A DNA stretch of 64,000 bases from assembly GCA_029783825.1 (NCBI GenBank), contig JAREIK010012134.1, positions 62,001-126,000 of the forward strand, given 5' to 3'. Of the stretch, positions 1 through 12,310 are shown one piece after another (the first letter of the stretch is position 1; the number at the start of each line of letters is the position of its first letter). The translations under genes were made by a program, and so were the position numbers. The notes beneath the pieces are model-generated. The model was not told the DNA's origin. It saw only the letters and a program-made list of their open reading frames with translations, and did no database searches. This DNA is from Sapria himalayana. Lineage: Eukaryota; Streptophyta; Magnoliopsida; Malpighiales; Rafflesiaceae.

Positions 1-309
1 ATCTCATACTTCATGATATATACCTTAGGGTAAATATTGTGTATGATGCATGAAATTGGGGTAAATTTTATCTTTATTAAGTTAAATATCAGATGAACAT
101 CCATTTTTTACATTGTTTTTTTATTATTTTTATCTTTTTTTTTTGTACATTGTTGTTTCATGTATGATCACAATTTATAATGGAGATGTATTTATTAGAA
201 AATATATAATACTCAAATTATAATGAATTTATTTAAAAATATCAAAGTATTGCATGCACACACAAAGTAAAATATCAATAATTTGAATAAAGATTTAAGA
301 TGGGTTAAT
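1..309. other. AT-rich sequence without recognisable gene
   Basis: AT-rich DNA with T-runs. I see no coding pattern, RNA gene or transposon end. It is probably interior sequence of CACTA element L, whose right end lies at 7651. Confidence 0.4.
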
Positions 310-620
310 TTTTCAAACCTTTTTTTAACAACTTGACTAGCAAGATGGTCATTGTAAAACTCAAGTGGGGAATGGAACACAAAGGTGAGCTACCTTATGT
401 TCTTTCGTGTGCATTGCATTTTTTTTTCTCAATTTTTTTCTTTGGTTTCTTTTAGGTTTCCTTGCTTCGGTGGATTCCTATATGAACCTACAGGTGTGGA
501 AAAATTCAATATCATGCATCCTATTGTCATTTCAAATTTTATTTTCATTTTGTTTATATTTATAGTGATATTGATTTCATAATCAATATCACTTTTTCCA
601 CATAAATTCATAATTTCATT
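310..620 (+). other. Unassigned stretch, possible gene-fragment cargo
   Basis: Slightly less AT-rich than its flanks. A GT-type donor near 385 (AAAGGTGAGC) and a pyrimidine tract ending TTTTAG near 455 could bound an intron. The putative downstream exon reads FPCFGGFLYEP and then weakens. No family is recognised. It could be a fragment of captured host gene, as seen elsewhere in this transposon family, or chance. Confidence 0.2.
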
Positions 621-719
621 AGACAAAAATACTTTATTTCTTAATATTTAAATAAATTTTTTAATTAATCATAAATTTTACTTTTTTATTCTTATATCTG
701 ATTAATCCCTAATCTAAAT

Positions 720-1060
720 GTATAAAGTTTTTATAGTTATACATATAGTAAGATAGAATTATTTATATTTATATGTTATTATACATATAGTATATATAGT
801 TATAAATATGTTATATATAGTTAAACATATAGTTATATATAGATATATTCATACAAGAAGTTATATGTTGTTACATAAATATATACAAAGTTATAAACAA
901 ATATATAGATTCACATATATATATATACATATATGTATACATAATTACAAATATACTTATATTTAATTATATAGAGTTTTATATAGTTATACAAATATTT
1001 ATATATAGGTATAGACATATAGTTTAGTAGCAGATATAACAAATAAAAAGTTTTAGATTA
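720..1060. repeat. AT minisatellite, minus-type orientation
   Basis: Degenerate tandem repeat of AGTTATACATATAGTTATA type, the reverse complement of TATAACTATATGTATAACTA. The same family occurs at 2090-3031 and 3954-4500 in this element, and on the opposite strand at 28221-29720, 46111-47143 and 53544-54700. Confidence 0.75.
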
Positions 1061-1189
1061 CTACAAACCTTGCAAAATTTTAATTTAATGCAAACAATGC
1101 TAAATTCTACTTCACTAAAAACTCTATGTCATGATTTTGCAAAACTTTGTCATAAATATATAAAACTATAAAATATTTGTACATATATA

Positions 1190-1490
1190 CTATAGTATAT
1201 ATGTACATATATACTGGTATATATGTACGAGTATTTATATGTAGATATATACTCAGTAAATGTAAATATACACTAGAGTGTACAAGTAGTTATATGTCAT
1301 AAATGTACATATACACGATAGTATATTTGTAAATGTATGTACATTTACACTGCAGTGTATATATGTACAAGTATGTACATATATACTAGTAAATACTTAT
1401 ACATATATACAAAAATATATGTATATGTACATATAATATATGTACATATACTATACAACGTACATATACATATATACTCAATCAAGTTCC
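1190..1490. repeat. GTAC-centred palindromic satellite, copy 1
   Basis: Repeated near-palindromic blocks such as AGTATATATGTACATATACT with variants around TGTAC. The same satellite lies near the right ends of element A (37187-37390) and element B (56361-56640, 57056-57960), so it is a family hallmark. Each block could form a short hairpin. Confidence 0.75.
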
Positions 1491-1629
1491 ACATGTAAAA
1501 TTAATTGGGTACTCAATGAATGTTTTCATGTAGATATCAAGTGAATAAGCAAATCACAAACGAGATGATGAGTAATATTAAATAGAAATGCATAATTGTC
1601 TAGAGAAGTTCATAAATCTACCATGAAAG

Positions 1630-2090
1630 AAACATAATAGCGAACCTGATATGATTACAAGTTTAAAATTTTATGAACATTTTTTCACCATTCATTAGTT
1701 TAATAAGGAAAAAAAAAGCAGTATGTTATGGCTATCATAAAAATCATACTTGATTTTTGAGATAGGTTTGCATTGATCCATAGCTCCAATACCTCATTTT
1801 GAGTAGCAGCAAACTCATGATATTTGTTTGATTTCATTACCAACTCATGTAGCTTTCCCTAAGTGTAGCAAATGAACTGAGGATGTAAATTGTTAAACAA
1901 ATTGGAGCTTATATTACTCTCATTATTAAAGGAACATAGTGATATGATTATGAGATTCAAATTTTATGAATATTTTATTAGCATTTATTAGTTTTATAAG
2001 GAAAAAGAAGTAGTGTATGATAGCTATCATCCAAATCATACCTGATTTCTGAGGCTGTTTTGTATTGATCCATAGCTCCAAGTAATTAAA
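1630..2090. repeat. Direct duplication containing a candidate exon
   Basis: Sequence at about 1640-1790 is repeated imperfectly at about 1930-2085. Both copies contain a stretch that on the minus strand runs from GAGCTATGGATCAAT into a GTATGATTT donor and a similar following intron. The second copy stops upstream where it meets the AT minisatellite. Confidence 0.6.
1750..1858 (-). pseudogene. Candidate captured exon of unidentified protein
   Basis: On the minus strand a CACTTAG acceptor precedes a short open exon, followed by a GTATGA donor. It encodes about 36 residues including HELVMKSNKYHEF and NEVLELWINANL, a polar, helix-prone composition suggesting part of a coiled-coil protein. I do not recognise the family. 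A partial second copy sits at 2042-2080, with its own GTATGATTT donor. Retained splice signals suggest a piece of genomic host DNA rather than a cDNA, like the GH3, SCC3 and NAT10 fragments of element B. A chance open frame cannot be excluded at this length. Confidence 0.4.
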
Positions 2091-3031
2091 AGTAGTTATA
2101 CATAAAGGTATACAAAGTTATAAAAATATATATATATTTACATATATGTATGGATAGTTACAAATATAGTTATATTTAATTATATATAGTGTTATATAGT
2201 TATACAAATATTTATATATATTTATACAGATATAGTTAAACATAATGTTGTATATTGTTATACATGTAATTATAAATATAGTTACATGTGGTTATACATA
2301 TAGTTATGCGTATAGTTATACTTGTAGGTATATATATTTTTTCTTTAATTTTATATAATTATACATATAGTTATGTATAGTTATAGAAAAAATAAAATAC
2401 ATTTTTATATACTAATATATACAAATGTATATTAAATATAAGTTGTAAATTATATATTTAAATTAAGTTATGTATAAAGCTTTTATAGTTATACATATAA
2501 TAAGATATAATTATTTATAGTTATATGTTATTATACATATAGTATATATAGCAATAAATATTTTTATATATTTATACATAAATATATAAAGTTATAAATA
2601 AATATATAAATTTACATATATGTTTACATAGTTACAAATATAGTTGTATTTAATTATATAGTGTTATATATTTTTACAAATATTTATATATAGTTATATA
2701 AATATTTATATATAGTTATACACATATAGTTAAAAATAATGTTGAATATGTCATTACACATGTAATTATACATATAGTTATATGTGGTTATACATATAGT
2801 TACATATATAGTTATACTTATATTTATACATGTGGCTATATATATTTTTTCATATAATTTTATATATGTATACATATAGTTATCTATAGGTATATATATG
2901 GTAAAATATATTTTTATGTACTAATATATAAAAATGTATATTAAAAATTTGTTGTTAATTATATTTTTAAATTTTAGTTACGTATAATATTTCATAGTTA
3001 TACATATAGTCAAAGAAAATTTTTTATAGTA
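2090..3031. repeat. AT minisatellite interrupted by the ARF retrocopy
   Basis: Continuation of the AGTTATACATATAG-type repeat. It is one array with 3954-4500, split by a retroposed ARF cDNA flanked by a target-site duplication. Confidence 0.75.
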
Positions 3032-3953
3032 ATATGTTTTTATACCTTTGGGATCCAATGGCAAAAAGACACAAAACAGAAAACAAATAAGCTCAGCTTA
3101 TAATAGATTAGTGCAAAGTAAATGAGGTCTTGTATTTCAGGCGTGTAATATATAAATATAAATATAATTTGAATCCCCCTAGAACTAGATGATGTCATCC
3201 ACATAACAGAACAAAACTCAGACAAAGTAGTCAAAGATTAGATCCACATCCAGATATGTCAACAAATTTTGTCTCATCCTGCTAAAATTATTTATGACTT
3301 GTTGGCAATGTAAGTTGAAAGCCAATCAAGACCCTCGTAGAGGCCATCGCCAGAGGTAGCACAGGTGCTCAGAATGTACCAAAGGCATTGGCGAAGAGAG
3401 TGAAGTCCTACTTTGTTAGTAATTTCAGTTGCATTCATAGCATTGGGAAGATCTTGCTTATTCGAAAACACCAGTAAAACTACATCTCAAAACTTTTCCT
3501 CGTTTAACAACCTCTACAACTTATCTCTAGCTTCAATAACACAATTTCTATCATTGTTGTCCACCACAAATATGAGACATTGGGTATTTTGGAAGTAATC
3601 CCTACAGAAAGGGTGAATCTTGTCTTGACCCCCAACATCCCACACAGTAAAATTGATGTTTTTGTATTCAATAGTCTCTACATTGAAGCCAATAGTAGGA
3701 ATTGTGGTGACAATTTCACCAAATTCAACTTATACATAATGGTTTTCTTACCACCAGCATCAAAATCTGCATCTCCTTGTTGGCAAATAGCCTACTGCAT
3801 AGCTTTGTGAATGTCAACCCCATTTCTTTCACTAAACCTCAATCCCTTTGTCTATGGTAGTATAGAGATTTGATGAGAGAAAGAAACAAAATCAATATAC
3901 ATCAAGAGATAGTCACTAGAGAGGGAGTTCAACCTCTATATGTTTTTATACCT
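3032..3953 (-). mobile_element. Retroposed ARF cDNA with 16-bp TSD
   Basis: The sequence ATATGTTTTTATACCT occurs perfectly at 3032-3047 and 3938-3953. Between them lies an intronless copy of an ARF mRNA on the minus strand with apparent 5' and 3' untranslated parts, inside the AT minisatellite. A TSD of this length fits target-primed reverse transcription by an L1-type LINE. No poly(A) remains at the 3' end (near 3048), so the transcript was primed internally, was 3'-truncated, or lost its tail. Confidence 0.88.
3292..3823 (-). pseudogene. ARF: Processed pseudogene of an ARF-family small GTPase
   Basis: ADP-ribosylation factors are about 180-residue GTPases that recruit coats at Golgi and endosomal membranes. 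Translating the minus strand from the ATG at 3823 gives an N-terminus MGLTFTKLCSRLFANKE with the myristoylation glycine. The family motifs follow: switch [11 protein letters not shown], the guanine-binding NKQD box ([12 protein letters not shown]), and a C-terminal SLRQ...[16 protein letters not shown] stretch ending IANKS. The copy is intronless and close to full length. It is dead: the P-loop GLDAAGKT region carries a small deletion and frameshift, and at least two in-frame stops lie between the WDVGGQ and NKQD motifs. It lies alone inside an AT minisatellite with a TSD, so it is a retrocopy, not a resident gene. The assignment to ARF rather than a related ARL is strong from the C-terminus. 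Confidence 0.93.
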
Positions 3954-4500
3954 ATAGTATATATAATTAAAAATAGAGTTATATATAGTTAAACATATAA
4001 TACATGTATATATATTCATACAAGTAGTTAAAAGTAGTTATACATAAATATATACAAAGTTATAAAAAAATATATAGATTTAATTATATGATTACATACA
4101 TGTATACATAGATACAAATATAGTTATATTTAATTATATAGAGTATTACATAGTTATACAAATATTTATATATAGTAATACATATATAGTTATAAATATG
4201 TATGTAGTTAAATATATAGTTATATATAACATTTTTATAGCTATACATTTAGTAAAATAAATTTATATATTGTTATATATTATTATACATATGATATATT
4301 TTCTTAAAAAAATATAGTTATATAGAATTACACATATAGTTATATAAAATTATAAAATTAAAAAAATAGTTATATATAGTTATTAATATAGTTATTAATA
4401 TAGTTATTAATATAGTTATAAAAATAGCTTACATAGTTACAAATAAAGTTTATTATAATCATGAAGAATTTTATATAGTTATACAAATATTTATAAATAG
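3954..4500. repeat. AT minisatellite, continuation
   Basis: Same AGTTATACATATAG-type repeat resuming after the retrocopy, including a short TTATTAATATAG tandem near 4380-4415. Confidence 0.7.
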
Positions 4501-5100
4501 TTATCAGATACTATGATAAAACCACGCTCTCAAATGCCTAATTGAATTACACCACTTTAAAGAAAGAACTCGTATCAACAATTTTTTCTTTAGGCAAGTT
4601 AATATCATATTTAGTGGGAACCAAAGTCATAGTATATAGTAAATATTTTATAATCAAATATATCATAGAAAAGAAAGATGTCAGGCCTAGATTGATTTGA
4701 TAAATTTTACTATTACAATAGTTTGAACTAGAGATATTAGATAAGAAATGCACATATAATCAAAATTAAAAATAGCTTATAAAGACAAGAAAAAGAAGAT
4801 AAAAGAGTTGATGAAGAAGATATTAGATAGATTTTTTTATTTGAACAAATTATAATATTGAATAAAAATGTAACTCCATGGTATGTTGTATTGAATGAAC
4901 CTTATCATTGCAAGTAGTACTCTGATCAAATTTTGACGCAAAGTGTTACAGATGAGAGATTAGTAGTATCTTGCAATAATGCCACTTTTTGCTCTAACTC
5001 TCACGAATTTGTGGAATATGTTAATATTTATGTGCTCACGTATTTTTCTTCTCAAAATTAATGTTGATATTTACATATATATGCATTAATATATATGTGC
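4501..5100. other. Unassigned AT-rich stretch
   Basis: A 68-codon open frame on the minus strand (4753-4547) matches no family I know. An AAGAAGA-rich run lies near 4785-4825. No transposon ends are seen. Confidence 0.3.
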
Positions 5101-5493
5101 ATATACACTGCCCTACACACACACACATTTATACATCCATATACATTACTATACATTATATATCAACATACACATTTTTGTACTTTTATATATATTCACA
5201 CATGTATCTACATTTTCAAAGTAGTGTATATATACTTGTATGCATGCATATACTACTGTACACCCAAACAAACACACACATATACCTATATACATAATGT
5301 ATTTTTAAAGTTTCACATGAAACTATTATGTGTGTGTGTGTGTGTGTGTATTTTAAATTTTTTGATTTTGAAAATGTAATTAAAATAAAATATTATATAT
5401 TGTACACAATGTATAAAATTTTGAAAATTTTTATAATAAAAACAAATATTTGTGTGTGTGTGTGTGTGTCTTCTTGTGTGTGTGTGTGTGTGT
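5101..5493. repeat. CA/TG microsatellite cluster
   Basis: Short (CA)n tracts near 5112-5125 and 5272-5282, and (TG)n tracts at about 5328-5350, 5451-5469 and 5474-5493, in TA-rich DNA. Open frames here are low-complexity translations. Confidence 0.75.
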
Positions 5494-7070
5494 GAAGCAT
5501 ATTAATATGTAAAATGAGATTATGAATTAAATATATGAGCTTCTATTTTATTCAAATAGTTGTTTTTAAATATTTATATTAAAATAACTATCATTATACT
5601 AATATAAATAAATGAAGTTGGGATATTTGTTAATTATTTTATTTTTACAATCTTGTTAAAAATGAAAATATAGTTCATAAATAGATAATATTGTTTTTGT
5701 TTTTCTATATAATTTTTTTATTTAAATATTAATGTCTATGATAAATTTTTATCTATTATTTATTGTTATTAATAAATTTTTAGAACCCTTAAAATTCAAA
5801 CAAATATATTGTAGTGGATATAAATAAATGCTTTTAATGTTTTATAAAAATCAATTATTTCTTTAATTATGTTCAAACAAAATAGATTACCATATAAAAT
5901 ATGAGTAAATTTTTCTACAATTAATTATTTTTTTTATTTTATTCAAAATATATAAATGACCATATAAATATATTACTTTGTTATTTTAAATAATTATTTT
6001 TAAAATTTTTTTCAAATTGAATACATGACAATGTTTTTTTTTGTAATTAATAGATACATTTCAAACATTGTTTATTTATAATAAATATAACATATTGCAT
6101 ATTATGAGGTGCAATTTTTATTTTGTAATTAAATTTTAATTTTAAATTTTTATCTTTGTAAAGTGAAACTACATCACATATATATTTTAAAAATTTTTTA
6201 TAATATTTATTTCACAGACATATTGTTATTTTTTTTGAAATTTACAACATAAATTTTTACAAATGAACATTTTATTAGAAATCAAATTTAGTTAAATGAT
6301 ATTAAGTTAAACAAAAATACAAACCCTAATCATATTATAGCTATATGATTAATACAAACTCATAAAAATACATTTAAGGTTGAAAAAAATTAATTTTAAG
6401 TTCCTAAAATATTTCGAAAAATTATAATGATTTATTCAATCTCCAAAAAAATATGTATGAATGAGATGAATGATATAAATGGATATTAAGTTTCTGAAGC
6501 ATGTAGTTATACATGTTGTAGATGTAGTTATATATAATGGACACCAATAAAAATTTAGAGTTACTCCTAATGACCTAACCTGATCCAGAATCTTATCTGG
6601 GTATGATTTCCACCTCATATTGGTCTCACTACATCCATTCTTAGGTTTGATTTGTTGGGATAATGGTAGAAAGCTATGTTCAGAGGTTTGAGGATCTACA
6701 AAATGTCTAGTTCTTATTAAAATTATCATTTCTAATAATTTTAAAATATGAGTGTGTACTCTTGCTTTTCAGGCATGCTTTGCATGTGCTTCTTATTAAA
6801 GTGGAAAACAATAGTCTTGTTTTGCATTTTTTTCTTTAAATAAAACAATAATTAAAAGAAGGATTCTGCTGGTAGAAGTTGATGATCACTCCGATTGTAG
6901 CTCCTTCATTTTTCGAAGCCTTCATGTTCAATACGATGGTTCATGTTCATGCTGAGGTGGATCATTTTCATTCTTCAACAATAAATTATCAAGGTCGAGA
7001 CTTGAGGTGGGCCATTATTTTTTGTTTATGTTTTTTATCTTAGGAAGGTGTGATAGAGAAATATCACTAT
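5494..7070. other. AT-rich interior of element L, no recognised gene
   Basis: 5494-6430 is featureless AT-rich DNA. 6436-6729 holds a 97-codon open frame on the minus strand (includes HFVDPQTSEHSFLPLSQQ) in more complex sequence; I recognise no family. 6780-7070 is also less AT-rich, with a possible ATCTTAG acceptor near 7040. These may be host gene fragments, but I cannot name them. Confidence 0.3.
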
Positions 7071-7651
7071 GATTTCTTCACTGGTGACCAGAGGAGCCAT
7101 GCGAGAGAAAGTAACTTCAATTTCATGAATAGATTATACTTTATGCAATGTCGTTAGATGTATTGATGAAGATGTAATAAAATTTTGTTATGTTTTTGTT
7201 TTAACAATGTAATATATAGTATCAAAAAAAATGTATTAATTTCTTTTATATTTTGTTAATTATAAATTATGGTTTATGGTTTATGTATATATTTAATTTA
7301 ATATAAAAACTTTAAAATATGTCATCAATTTTTTTTGTAAAAAAATAAAATAGTAAAAATAATTTTTGAATGAAAATAGCTAGGGATTTTTCCCTCCCTA
7401 ATTTAGCTAGGGACTTTTCTGTAAATCTAAAATACGATCAAAATTAGCAACGAAAAAAAAAATTTAGCTAGGGAATTTTACATCGTTAAAAATTTTTGGA
7501 TAGGGAATTTTTCAAACATTAAATTTTTATGATGAGCACATTAGTTTTGAAAAACTTCGATCATTAATCCATCGTTATTCTATTTTAGCAACAGTGAAAT
7601 CATATTTAACTAGGGAATATTTCCAAGTTATTTGGGAATTTTTTGGTAGTG
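7071..7651 (+). mobile_element. Right terminal region of CACTA element L
   Basis: 7071-7320 matches by eye the right-terminal regions of element A (about 37520-37760) and element B (58090-58370), including ATAGATTATACTTTATGCA and GATGTAATAAAATTTTG. 7380-7651 is built of subterminal repeats of the type TTAGCTAGGGAATTTT and AGCAACGAAAA, as CACTA elements use for transposase binding. It ends in TTTTTTGGTAGTG. Confidence 0.85.
7639..7651 (-). repeat. Terminal inverted repeat of element L (right)
   Basis: TTTTTTGGTAGTG differs at two positions from TTTTCTTGTAGTG, the reverse complement of element B's left end CACTACAAGAAAA. The tetranucleotide array starts immediately after it. Confidence 0.8.
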
Positions 7652-9049
7652 ATATATATTTGACTATCTATATAATAGTATATCTATCAATCTATTTATC
7701 TAACTATTCGTCTATCTTTCTATCTACCTATATATCTACATATCTATATATCAATCTAAAAATCTATTTTTTTTATTTGTCTATCTACCTATCTTTTTAT
7801 CTATCTATAATTCTTTCTTTCTATCTATCTATGTATCTATCAATCTATCTGTATATATTTCAATCAATCTATCTATTTATCTGTCTATCTATCTATCTAT
7901 TTTTCTATTTGAGTATTTATCTATTTGTCTTTTTGTATGAATCTCTAATTATCTAATTTTATATCTTTATAAGTGTCAAACTATATATCTTTTTATCTGT
8001 ATATCTTTCTAAAAATCTAATTTTGTTTTAGTTCATCAGCCTATTAGTCAATATATATATATATATATATATATCTTTCTATCTAGATATCTATCTATCT
8101 ATCTGTCTATCTATCTACCTATCTATTTGTCTATCTATTTCTCTATCTATTTGCATATTTGTCTATATGTCTCTTTGTTTATTTGTCTATATATCTATTT
8201 TACTAACTATCTAACTATTTAACTATCAATCGAACAATCAATCTAATAGTCTATCTATTTATCTATCATTATATCTATTTTCCTATCTATCTGTCTGTCT
8301 GTCTATCTATCTATCTTTCTGGCTATCTAGCTATCTATCTATCTATACATATATCTTTTTGGTTATCGATTGGTCTATTTATCTATCCATATATATTATT
8401 ATTTGTCTATATGTATATCTGCCTTTATATCCATCTCCCTATCTACCAATTTTTTTTATCTGACTAACTTTATTTTATTTATTTGTCTATCTATATACCT
8501 TTCTATATCTCTTTATCTTTCTATAAGTCTATTTGTCTATCTATCCATTTATCTATTTTTCTATCTATATGTCTTTAATTATATTTGTCTATCTATCTAT
8601 CAATCTATATATCGATTAGCCAATCTATATAGCTATCTATCTATCTTTTATCTATACATCTATCTGTATAACTACCTAACTCTTTAACTATCAATTAGAC
8701 TATCAGTATATTAGTCTATCTATTTAAGTTTCTATCAATCTTTCTTTCTTTCTATCTAACCATCTATCTGCCAATATGTATATCTAGCTATCTATCAATT
8801 TGTCTATAAGACTATCTATCTGTCCATCTATATTTCTGTCTTTCTACCTATCTACTTATTAGCCTAATTATTTATCTCTCTATCTTTCTATATATCTATT
8901 TGTGTATATATCTATCTACCTTTTTATCTGACTTTTTATCTGACTTTTTATCTGACTTTTTATCAAACAATTTGTCTATCTATCTGTCTATCTATCTATT
9001 TAACTATATGTCTATCTATCTATCTATCTTTCAATTTATCTATTATACT

Positions 9050-9320
9050 ATATGTCTATATATATATATGTCAAACTATCTATATTTTTATCACCTTATC
9101 CTCCAATCTATTTTTTTGTCTATCTATATATATGTTTATTTGTCATTCTGCAAATCTATCTTTCTGTCAATTTGGTTAACGATCAATCAATCAATCTATC
9201 TATCTATCTATCTATCTATCTATATATATGTTAATATGTCTAACTATCTAATTATATATCTATTTGTCTATCTATCTATCTAACTATTTATCTATTTATC
9301 TATCTATATATCTATCTAAC
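9050..9320 (+). repeat. Array segment with a second copy at 10518-10760
   Basis: Shares phrases with 10518-10760 in the same order: a TATATATATATGT run, AAACTATCTATATTTTTATC, CTTATCCTC, and further on ATATGTCTAACTATCTAATT. The offset is near 1.46 kb, which indicates segmental amplification within the array. Confidence 0.65.
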
Positions 9321-10042
9321 TATATATATGACTATCTATCATTCTATCTATCTATCAATAAATTTTTCTACTTCTCTATCTATCTATTTGACTATATGTT
9401 TATATGTCTATCTGTTTATTAGTTTATCTATCTATATATCGGTCTATCTATCTAACCATCTATCTCTCTACCTATCCCTATTTCTATTTGTGTATTTATC
9501 TATGTGTCTATCTGTCTAATTGTCAATATATTTATCTTCCTAACTATTTAACTATTTAACTATAAATACAACTATCAGTCTATCAGTAAATCTATGTATC
9601 TATTTATCTATCTATATATCTATCTCCTATCAATCTATCCATCTATTTGTCTATCTATCTATCTCTGTATCTAACTATTTGTCTATTTTTATATCTACCT
9701 TTCTACTAATCTACCTATCTACATATTTGTTGATCAGTCTATCTTTCTATCGATCTATCTAGCTAGCTATCTATATCTTTATCTATCTATCAGTCTATTT
9801 GTCAATCTATGCATCTATCTATCTATCTATCTATTTATCTATCATTATATTTGTCGATCTGTGTATCAATCTATCTATATATTTTTCTATCTCTATATCT
9901 ATCTATCTTACTTTCTATTTAATTGTCAATATATCTATTTGTCTAACTATCTATCTGTCTAAATCTATAACTATCAATCAAACTATCAGTCTATTTATCT
10001 ATCTATTTATCATTCTCTCTATCTTTCTATCTAACTAACTAA

Positions 10043-10074
<32 letters not shown>

Positions 10075-10241
10075 GTATCTATATTTTTATAAGGATATTT
10101 GTCTATCTATCTATCTTTCTTTCTTTCTATCTATCTTTCTATTTATTTATCTATTTTTATGTCTATCTAACTAAGTAACTATCTATCTATCTGTCTATAT
10201 ACATTTGTGCCTATTTGTCAATTTAGATATCTATCTATCTG

Positions 10242-10284
<43 letters not shown>

Positions 10285-10517
10285 ATCTATCTATCTATCT
10301 ATCAATCTATCTATATATTTATTTGTCTATCCTATTATCTATCAATCAATCTATCTGTCTATCTATTTATTTATATATCTATTAATTTATCAATCCATCT
10401 ATCTATTTGTCTATGTGTCTATCTTCTCATTTATTATTCATTTATCTATCTAACTAACTAACTATCTATCTATCTATCTAGCAGCCTATCTTTACATCTA
10501 TCTATCTATCTGACAAT

Positions 10518-10760
10518 ATGTCTATATATATATATATGTTAAACTATCTATATTTTTATCTGCTTATCCTCGTATCAGCTTTTTTGAGTATCTATCTATT
10601 TGTTATACTGTCAATATGTAAATCGATTTATCTATCTATTTGTTTAATAGTCTATCTATCTTTCTTTCTTTCTTTCTATCTTGCTATCTATATGTTAATA
10701 TGTCTAACTATCTAATTATATATCTATTTTTCGATCAATCTATCTATCTAATAATCTATC
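10518..10760 (+). repeat. Second copy of the array segment at 9050-9320
   Basis: See the first copy. Order and content of the shared phrases are conserved, with small indels between them. Confidence 0.65.
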
Positions 10761-12159
10761 TATCTATTTATCTATCTATCAATCTATCAATCTATCAATC
10801 TATCAATCTATCTATCTATCTTTCTATCAAACTGTATATCTACCTTTCTAAAAATTTGTAAATCTATCTATCTATCTATTTGTCTATCTGTCTATCTATT
10901 ATTCTATCTATATGCCAGTCTTTCTATCTATCTATCTGGTTATCTATCTATATGTCTATTTTTGTATCTATTTATCTGTTTGTCTACATATCTATCTATC
11001 AAAATATCAATTTGTCTATTTGTTTATTTTTTATCTATCTATCTATGTATCTGTATATCTTTCTATTTCTCTATTTATGTATTTATATATCTATCTCTGT
11101 CTATCTATCTATCTATTTATCTGTTTGTATGTATATCTATCTATGTGTCTATCTATATAACAATCTGTCTATCTATCTATCAATCTATATAAGTTTATAT
11201 CTATCTGTCTATCTATCTATCTATCTCTATATCAATCTATTTGTCTATCTTTATATTTGTTTATCCATCTATCAGTCTATCTATCTATAAGTATATTTGT
11301 GTATCTGTGTATTTATCATTCTATATATAAGTCTATTTATCTATCTGTATATGTATCTATCTATCTAACTATTTGTGTATCTATCTATATATCTATATGA
11401 TTATCTATTTATCTTTCTAACTTTCAAATTGTATATCTTTCTATTTGCCAAACTATATTTCTTTTTATCTATCTATATGACTATATCTCTATTAGTTTTT
11501 CTATCTATCTTTCTATCTCTCTATTTTTATATCTTACTATCTTTTGATATGTCTATCTATCTATCTATATATCTATATATTTATATGTTTATAAGTCTTT
11601 CTATTTATTTATGTATTTGTCTAATATGTATAACTAAATATATGAGTATCTATTAATTTATATTTCTATCTATCTGAGTATCAATCTATCTATCTATCTT
11701 TCTTTCTGTCTATCTATCTATCTGTCTATCTATCTATGTGTTTATCTATCAATCTTTCTATTTGTATGATGTCTATCTCTCTGTCTAACTATTTATATAT
11801 CTATCTAGATATCTATTTATTTGTCTATCTGTGTATCTCTGTAAATAACTATTTGTATACCTCTAGCTATCTATATTTTTATCTCTCTATCTTTTTATAT
11901 GTTTAACTATTTATCTATCTATTAATATATCTCACTTTATGTATAATTGTTTATTAATCTATCTACCTATTGGTTTATCTATCAATCTATATATTGATCT
12001 ATATATCCATTTATCTAGCTAAATGACAATATGTGTATTTATACATCTATCGATCTATTTATATTATTGTTTATCTATCTATCTGGCAATTTTTGTATCT
12101 ATTTATCTGTATATATGGCTATTTAATTATCTGTTAGTCTATCTCTCTTTGTACCTATC

Positions 12160-12310
12160 TATATGTCTGTCTTTTTGTATGTGTCTAGGTGTCTATGTAT
12201 CTATGTCTCTATGTGTCTAAATGTATATGTGTCTATGTGTCTATCTGTCTATGTGTATATGTGTCTATTTCTCTATGGGTCTAGGTGTATATCTATCTAT
12301 GTATATATCT
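12160..12310 (+). repeat. Octamer-like variant sub-array (GTCTATGT type)
   Basis: The tetranucleotide switches to alternating GTCT/ATGT, giving runs like GTCTATGTGTCTATGT, before plain TATC resumes. It looks like a local expansion of one variant pair. Confidence 0.7.

Noticed and set aside
6436..6729. A 97-codon minus-strand frame that could be a small gene
   Set aside because: No known family, no clear promoter or splice context, and it sits inside a transposon. I kept it only as part of the unassigned interior.
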